Shown here in pieces: positions 57,909 through 64,000 of a stretch of DNA of 64,000 nt (position 1 is the first letter of the stretch; every line of letters starts with the position of its first letter). This stretch comes from Ectocarpus siliculosus (taxonomy: Eukaryota; Sar; Phaeophyceae; Ectocarpales; Ectocarpaceae). The stretch is taken from the NCBI GenBank assembly GCA_000310025.1, contig FN649731.1:2467016-2531015 (forward strand), written 5' to 3'. The position numbers were made by a program, and so were the translations under genes. The notes beneath the pieces are model-generated. The model did no database searches. It was given only the letters and a program-made list of their open reading frames with translations, and was not told the DNA's origin.

Positions 57909-60900
57909 TTACTTTTTTGAACGTCGCTCTGGCTCGAAGACAGCCGTGACTTGGTCCTGGGAAACCTGCTCCATGCTGCCGCATTTCCAGATTGGTGTGC
58001 CTCCCTGGTACGCGCAGCGTAGCGGATAAACAGACAAGACCGGAGAACACCAGATTGTGACCTGCTGCTCGTGCATGTATCTTTTGCCCAAGTGAAGATA
58101 TTTCGGTGCGCATGCAAAGCGTGGGGAAAAGACGTTGCGCTGTTCATTCAGTTTTGCGTTCGTATATTCTCACCCCTGATTCACGAGCCTGCATCGCCGC
58201 CTCGAAGTCATGCAACCCGAAAAGATGAGTGTTGACGGAAAACTCATCATCCAGGCACTCCTGCAAGTCCTTGTTCCCCCCTCGCTTAACTTGCTCAAAT
58301 ATCACCTTGAGGCAGAGAGGCGATGACCGCTCTGCAACATTCGAGCAAGTACAAAGGAAACAGGGTATGTGTAAGAACGATGACGTTCACACGGTTGCAA
58401 GAGCATCTCTTATTTCGCTCTCAATTTGTTACCTGCACCGATTTGATTCAACGTCGCAAGAGCAGATGCCAGACGGACGGTGCGCGTATCAAGAACTTGA
58501 CAAAGAGGCGTCGTTGCAACAGTATCGATGCCTCAACCATCAGCAGCGGGGGAAGGCCCCCCACACACTAGTATACCTATGTTTTGCAAGGCCACCTTAG
58601 CCCATGGATCGCTTAGTCCCTTGAGGTTGTCGATTGCTTCCTCTACGCTCTCGACCGCGAACACTCGCTCCACCTGGACCAAAGATTTTTCCGGCGGGCA
58701 GCACGGCGGCCACACTTAAATAAAACCCATCAACTCGGCACACAGTGGAGAACATGAGAACATTGTAACTATCGAGTATCAATGTGCGTGAAGGATGTGC
58801 TGGTCGATAACAACGAGTGAACAATACACAGGTGTGCTGTCTTACATGCATTGAAGAATGAAGATTGCGAGCGCAAGGCGGTACTGTAGGACGCAAAGCG
58901 CGGTGAGAAAATAATCGTGTACGCGCATTCTGGGCGTGCTGCGTTCCCGCCCTTACCTGAGGAAGAAGGTCGTGAATAAAGGGTGTAATAGGGATCTGAC
59001 TCTCTGGCGGATCTAAAAGGTCGTCTGGAAGCCCGTCCACGTTCCACGACAAGTCGACAGACCGCTCTAGCAGGGTTTGGACGGCAGTCGGATCCTCGCT
59101 GCAGTCAGGTGTCTTGTCTCCAAACGGTTTGGGATCCTGATTAATCTGTTGAGATAGGGGATATCGAACAATACGACAGCAGCAGACGACGCGACAGCTT
59201 AAGCTTCGATTAGCACCGGATACACCCGCTGCAAAATACAGACCACGCACGCCTTCGTACCGCACGCGGTTCCAAACCCAGCATGCCTGAACCGAGAGTC
59301 TCACCTCTGCTAGCCGCTCCATCATCATATCCAATCTTCGGTGCGTCATGTAGCCGGTGGCAATCTGCGTCAAGACCAGGTCGGGACCCTCTAGTGCCAT
59401 TCCTGTCAAGGCCAGGCACAAGGCGAGGGGCTGGTTTCCACCAAGAAGCCGAGGGAGGGTGTACGATAGTCCCCCGGCGAGGCCAAGGCCAAGCGTTGCT
59501 TCCGGCACGTGGAAGGTAGAGTTTTCCGTGGCAAGCCTGTGTCACGTGGGCGGATTGCAAAGGGATCGAACGTGTGTTGGAGCGTGGGAGGTGCCCTCGC
59601 GCGCATGCGAAACATCAATGACGACAATTCATGTTCACCTAACAGCAAATACGATGGTGACATGTTGTCTCTCTGCGGGAATGGTCATACATTGCATGTA
59701 TACCACGAACTTTTGGCACCATTCCACATTCTCTTGGTGACCTACGACTTACTGGAGCAGTTCTAGTCGTGACTGAGGGTAAATCTAACGGTCTCTCAAG
59801 AGCATTGCGTGCGTCCTTCTCGTCGACGTGTGCAATTGAAACAGTTCTCACTTATATCTCCCCATTGCCAGAGCATAACCACTTCCGATGCACGAACCGT
59901 CCAGCACAGCGACAACCGGCGTCTTGCTTGTGTCCAGAGCAGTCACGACGTTGCACAGAGCCTCCAAAGAAGTCTTCACCTTGAGAAAGAGGAAAGGAGG
60001 CTACCATCAGATCAAATCGACGGAGTTTAATTCGACGCAAAGACAAATCTCGGCCTTCCTGTCATGATGGAGTGTAATACGTTTTCTTCGTGGCGCTTTC
60101 GTCACAGAAGCACCAAGCACCAATACGACGGTTTGCGTCTCCGCCGGGTTCTCGTCCGTTTGATAGAAAATTCTCTTCCAGACCGGAAAGGGGCAAGATT
60201 TTGTAAGATCCTGCCAAAGTGGCAAGAGACAACACCAACTGACCGGTGGCAGCCCGACACTCTGCTCTGTCATGGCCTTCTCTGATATTCAAACAAATAT
60301 TGGTGACAATATCGACTACATCATGCATGTCAACCTTTTGCTGGTGACCTCCGCGCAGATCAGCTAGGTCCAAACCGCTGCAAAAATCTCCGCCGTCTCC
60401 GTTTAACGCTACCACCTGCAAAAAGTCGATCGCAACGATCACAAGCGTCGAATCAGCTGTTTGGGAGCAGGCGGGGCCGTGGCGTACAATAAAAATATTA
60501 GTACTTGCCGCCCGAAGCAACATCGTGGTATGATAGACACTACAACCGTATCTTACTCCCGTTCGCAATATGTTTTGGCTGCTTTTTTGGGCCTGGTTGA
60601 TGCGTGGTCGCTAATGTGATACCAGGTATCCGTTTTTCTGTAAAACTCATTCTTCTCTGTAAACACGGACCCTCAAGAATTATCAGGAGCGTAATCTACC
60701 GTGATGTTATGCGCCACAATACTAAATTAAATGTAAAAAAAAACTCAGACCCCAGTTCTCTACCAGAACCAATATCATGACATTATCTACCTCTTAGTCC
60801 AACAGGGCAGTACACGACGCGAGCGCTGCGGCAAAGGTCGACTTGCTGCTCACGTGGTTGACTTCACTTCACATAGCATACAGCAATGGTGCCGCACGGC

Positions 60901-61512
60901 GAAAGTTGGGCGGAGGGGAACGAGATGCTGTCGATAAGTTCACCGCTGACGCGTATCCGTGGTGGTAGGTAGCGTGCAAGGTGGACTCACGTTGACCATG
61001 AAGTTTTCGTCCCACCACTCCAAGTGCTGACGCACTTCGATCAAAGACTGCCGGTCAAAGGTCGGCACTCCCTGCCAGCCCGATCGACCGAAGGCAAGAC
61101 GGAAGCCAACACACGGTGCTGGTGAGAGATGTGACTGATACACGTAGCGCGGTTAGACTGAACAGCTCCTTCATGGAACGGAAGAGAGACAGTTCGATTC
61201 AAGTACGGTCTTCTAGCAAGCGGACTGAAAGTGAACATACCCGAAATATTCTCGCCCGCTCTGCAGCAGACGACCAACTAACTCCCGCGTGCTGACCGAA
61301 CGCAGCACGTTTTTATCAAGTACATGCAACATGCAACAATCCAGCTAGCTGATGTTGTCCTCGTGTGTCACTGCGTTGCCGTCCGCCGGAGGAGGCATGG
61401 CAACCATGTGCGTAATACTTCGTGTGTACGAGCTCACATTGACCTTTTTGAGCTGTAGAGCACGAAAGCCTCCGTTCATGTCGACCAGAACCTGTTCGTC
61501 CGCGCCATGTCG
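57909..61512 (-). CDS. 3-hydroxyisobutyryl-CoA hydrolase-like protein (enoyl-CoA hydratase family)
   Basis: Ten exons give about 409 aa, 5' end unresolved: 61444-61512, 60991-61071, 60236-60415, 59852-59979, 59305-59536, 58957-59145, 58577-58673, 58174-58331 and 57909-58004. The crotonase fold is read in VVALNGDGGDFCSGLDLADL, VVAVLDGSCIGSGYALAMG and VPEATLGLGLAGGLSYTLPR. The C-terminal part typical of HIBCH follows: VERVFAVESVEEAIDNL, then SPLCLKVIFEQVKRGGNKDL, QECLDDEFSVN, and GGTPIWKCGS. HIBCH removes CoA from 3-hydroxyisobutyrate in mitochondrial valine breakdown. The usual oxyanion-hole and PE-IG-FPD motifs are altered (GLGLAG instead of FPDVG), so a different acyl-CoA substrate is possible. 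The 3' end of exon 60236-60415 is uncertain. The start codon exon was not found; it lies at or beyond 61.5 kb. Confidence 0.82.
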
Positions 61513-63713
61513 CTGAAGAGAGAGAGACAGGGGTGTACCAGCGTGAGAGACGTTCACAAACTCCCCACACATTTCACACTTAACACATCCAATTCTGCTG
61601 TTGGATACCAAAACCGTCACCAAGATATCACCACGGGTTTGCCAGGACATTGATAATGCCAGCTTGCCCCCAGCAGCTCGATGAAGATGCACAGTGCACG
61701 CCCGTTCATGTCAAGCGATCAGAGTACCGAGCGAGCGAGTTCTCCCAAGGGCTTGAGTCGAGGCTCACCGTTCCTACTGCAGGGGTCAACACAGCACTCA
61801 AGAGCCTTCGTTGCACATGCCCATTCCACGGCCGGGGACGTAAACTAGACAGCATGGCAGTGTTCTGTCCTTCGCCTCCAGGCTCGCCCGATCACGCACT
61901 GTGTTCACCCAGCAATGCACCTGACTTCAAAAATCATGCTTCCCGCACACCTCACCTTTCCCACCGCAGCCACAGCCGCCCCCAGCCCGAACCATATCGC
62001 GAACCAAAAATTCTCCCCACTACGTTACGAACTCCCCAAGATGCCGTGGGGGCGCCGCAGACTACAGTAGTCGCCGTCTCGTCTGCAGCAGTTCAACAGC
62101 AGTAGTTCGTTCAGTAGTCAGCTCGTCAGCCTTCGAGCGCCTTCAACTTTACTTGTCTTGCGCACCCGCTGACACGCATCACCATGTCACTGGTCTGTGA
62201 TTGGGTGCTCGTGGCCTGCCAAATATCTGTTGATACATATATGCAAATGTTGTGTAGGCTCACCACAGGAGATGTTGTGTGGTACCCCCTCCACCCTCTC
62301 CACCCTGGGCTACCCCTATTTGCACGACCTACTGCAAATAAAAACTAGCCAGGGGTAGCCCTCCACCCTCCCATTTGTTTCGGAAAACGGCGTGTGTGTA
62401 TGCATATGTGTCATATAGCGCATGCACTCAACGTTTTTCTGATGTCCAATGTATATCAAAGAGTACCTTACAGCAACGTCGTTGCAGTTGTGTTTCAAGT
62501 CGCACGTTTCGAAAGTGTTACCGCCTACAATACACGAGCAATGTTCCGCCGTTTCACAATCAGGACATGGCCAAAATGAAGCCATCGCCAGCAGGAGGAG
62601 CTCTTGTGAGTATTGAAGTAATGTGTACATGGCGCATCCTTGCAGAACGAATACATAAATGCACCTCAACATGTTGTCCTTGTTAATCGTTTCTGCATGT
62701 CCTGCTCTCCATATGATGTCAACTCTTTTCATGTGGGAACAAACCACACGTACATACGACCGTAAGGGACACCTGTGCAACATATATATGTTGCTACTAC
62801 TGCTTGCATCCCAGGACTGTCGCGAGGCCACAAAACCAGAACAGGTGGTGTGAACGACAAGAGTGCCGCGCAACACAAATGCTACGCCCCAGGCAGCAAC
62901 ATCATGCCTCACGCCAAGGAAGATTAATTCAATCGGTCGGTCCCATGGATGCTTCATGAGTCCAGGTCGAAGAGCGGTCGATTTCTACTGATGCACAGGG
63001 AAGGGTCCAACTCTTCCTGACGAAGAAGGCATCCAACATAAACACAAACAACACTACCTCCGAACAACACCGTCCAATCAAAACCATCAGCACGGAGATA
63101 TCCTGTACCCTGCAGCTTGAAAATCTACGACATTGTTTTTACTGGTGGAGAGTCGTACTACCAAATTGGGACAGCAAAGACCACGCCCCACGGTAGACAC
63201 AACATGCAAGCACGGTCGGAGCCTGCATCATGTTGATCGCTTTCCCTCCCCTTTCTTCGAAGACGAACCTATTAACAAGCAAAAGGGGTGGGGACGAGAA
63301 AGTCCGCAAGAAAACAAACAGAAACGCGGTGTTGAAAGCGGAACGAAGGGCGTTCAGAAGGCGTTGAATTGGGTCAATCGCCTCTTGGCCGAATGTGCGG
63401 CCAGCACAAAATATATGTAGAGAGTATCACTGTGGGCACGTGGGCACGAACATAGCCCAAATCTGAGGGCGTTTTCGAACGAGTGCAACACAGACATCGT
63501 GACGCCGGAGTGTAGCAGCAGCGCATTCCTTGCTTACTCTCACTGTTCGGTTTGTCTTGATCTGGGCTCTGAGTCTTTTACACGACAGCAGAGCTTGGGC
63601 CAACCCGCAATATCTTCCATGAAAGGTCCAGCGAACAAGTCGTACATCCTGGTACTTAACCCAATGTAGGCAGACGTTCACGGTGTTCGAATTCTGCTGC
63701 ATCGGCTACATAC
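61513..63713. other. No confident gene; probably 5' part of HIBCH gene and 3' part of edge gene
   Basis: The missing first exon of the HIBCH-like gene should lie in the left part. Downstream exons of the gene whose exon is seen at 63714-63840 should lie to its left, if it continues. A plus-strand frame at 63133-63420 has no recognisable domain. A hairpin lies at 62307-62361. Confidence 0.4.
62307..62361. repeat. Nested hairpin (11-bp and 8-bp stems)
   Basis: GGGCTACCCCT (62307-62317) pairs with AGGGGTAGCCC (62351-62361). Inside it TATTTGCA (62317-62324) pairs with TGCAAATA (62333-62340). It is flanked on both sides by CCTCCACCCTC phrases. It may be the core of a small element or a terminator-like fold; no gene is attached. 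Confidence 0.75.
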
Positions 63714-63840
63714 CTCGTTTTGTTCCCTCGTCTAGTTCACGTTTTTGCCGTCGCCATTCTTTCTTGTGGTCCATGATAACGCCAGGAATCTCCTTCTCCG
63801 CCATTTTGACCATGTCCGGGACTGTGGTCTGCGGGTAGTA
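63714..63840 (-). CDS. Single exon of an unidentified gene at the right edge
   Basis: A minus-strand segment bounded by a good acceptor (CTCCCAG|TAC) and donor (CGAG|GTATGT) encodes about 42 residues: YYPQTTVPDMVKMAEKEIPG, then VIMDHKKEWRRQKREL and DEGTKR, ending in phase 1. The composition, a charged helix with conserved-looking YYPQTTVPDM, reads like a real protein, perhaps a small organellar subunit, but I cannot name it. The 5' exons would lie beyond the window. The next exon to the left was not found with confidence. Confidence 0.5.
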
Positions 63841-64000
63841 CTGGGAGGTCGTGGCGAGTACACGCGGATATCAGCAGGACAAAAAATTGCGTGTTTGCGG
63901 TTACCACACATGGTAGATGACAAGGTGGTAAAAGAGTTACGGGTGGATGCGGAGGGTAGGACAGCAAACCGAACATGACCCAACTTGTTCCCAAGGTTTG

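Noticed and set aside
61650-62105. A 151-codon plus open frame as a gene
   Set aside because: Pro/Ser/His-rich chance composition, no domain, and it overlaps the expected 5' region of the minus-strand HIBCH-like gene.

Overview
The window looks like nuclear DNA of a photosynthetic stramenopile, most probably a brown alga or a close relative. Four things support this. (1) Small conserved exons are separated by GT-AG introns of 100 bp to 2.8 kb. (2) One gene starts with a signal peptide followed by a GSAFIAP motif, which resembles the ASAFAP-type bipartite plastid presequence of algae with a red-derived complex plastid. (3) Neighbouring genes alternate strand almost without exception, a habit described for Ectocarpus. 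(4) Fossil Ty3/gypsy and Ty1/copia elements are present. Exon borders below were found by joining splice phases by eye and checking each join against the protein family from memory; no alignment or transcript was available.

Layout. 1-14.2 kb holds no host gene I can recognise. It carries a three-copy dispersed repeat (two copies form a large inverted repeat), a broken Ty3/gypsy fragment (about 2.4-3.4 kb) and a broken Ty1/copia fragment (about 10.95-12.6 kb). From 14.2 to 61.5 kb ten host genes follow in the order + - + - + - + - + -: a PPOX/DUF2470 split-barrel protein; a bacterial-type (organellar) seryl-tRNA synthetase; SEC61 gamma; a WRAP53/TCAB1 WD40 protein; a sugar-transfer-type ATP-grasp protein; NAA50; a kelch-repeat protein; a CSP41-like plastid SDR protein; an ANTH-like protein with a signal peptide; and a 3-hydroxyisobutyryl-CoA hydrolase-like protein. 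One exon of an unidentified minus-strand gene lies at the right edge. A 100-N assembly gap sits in the SEC61G intron.

The genes do not form a pathway. They are housekeeping functions (organelle translation, ER translocation, telomerase RNP trafficking, N-terminal acetylation, valine catabolism, plastid RNA/transcription) packed as divergent pairs that share 0.2-0.8 kb start regions and as convergent pairs with 0.1-0.8 kb between stops. The introns hold most of the unexplained structure: a small TIR element with telomere-like repeats, a roughly 0.5-kb tandem duplication, a tRNA-like box A/B segment, and several perfect short inverted repeats.

Most interesting points: strict strand alternation over ten genes; an ANTH-domain protein with an N-terminal signal peptide, possibly targeted to the periplastid compartment; a CSP41-like protein with a duplicated acidic C-terminal extension; and the 284-bp telomere-repeat-bearing MITE-like element.
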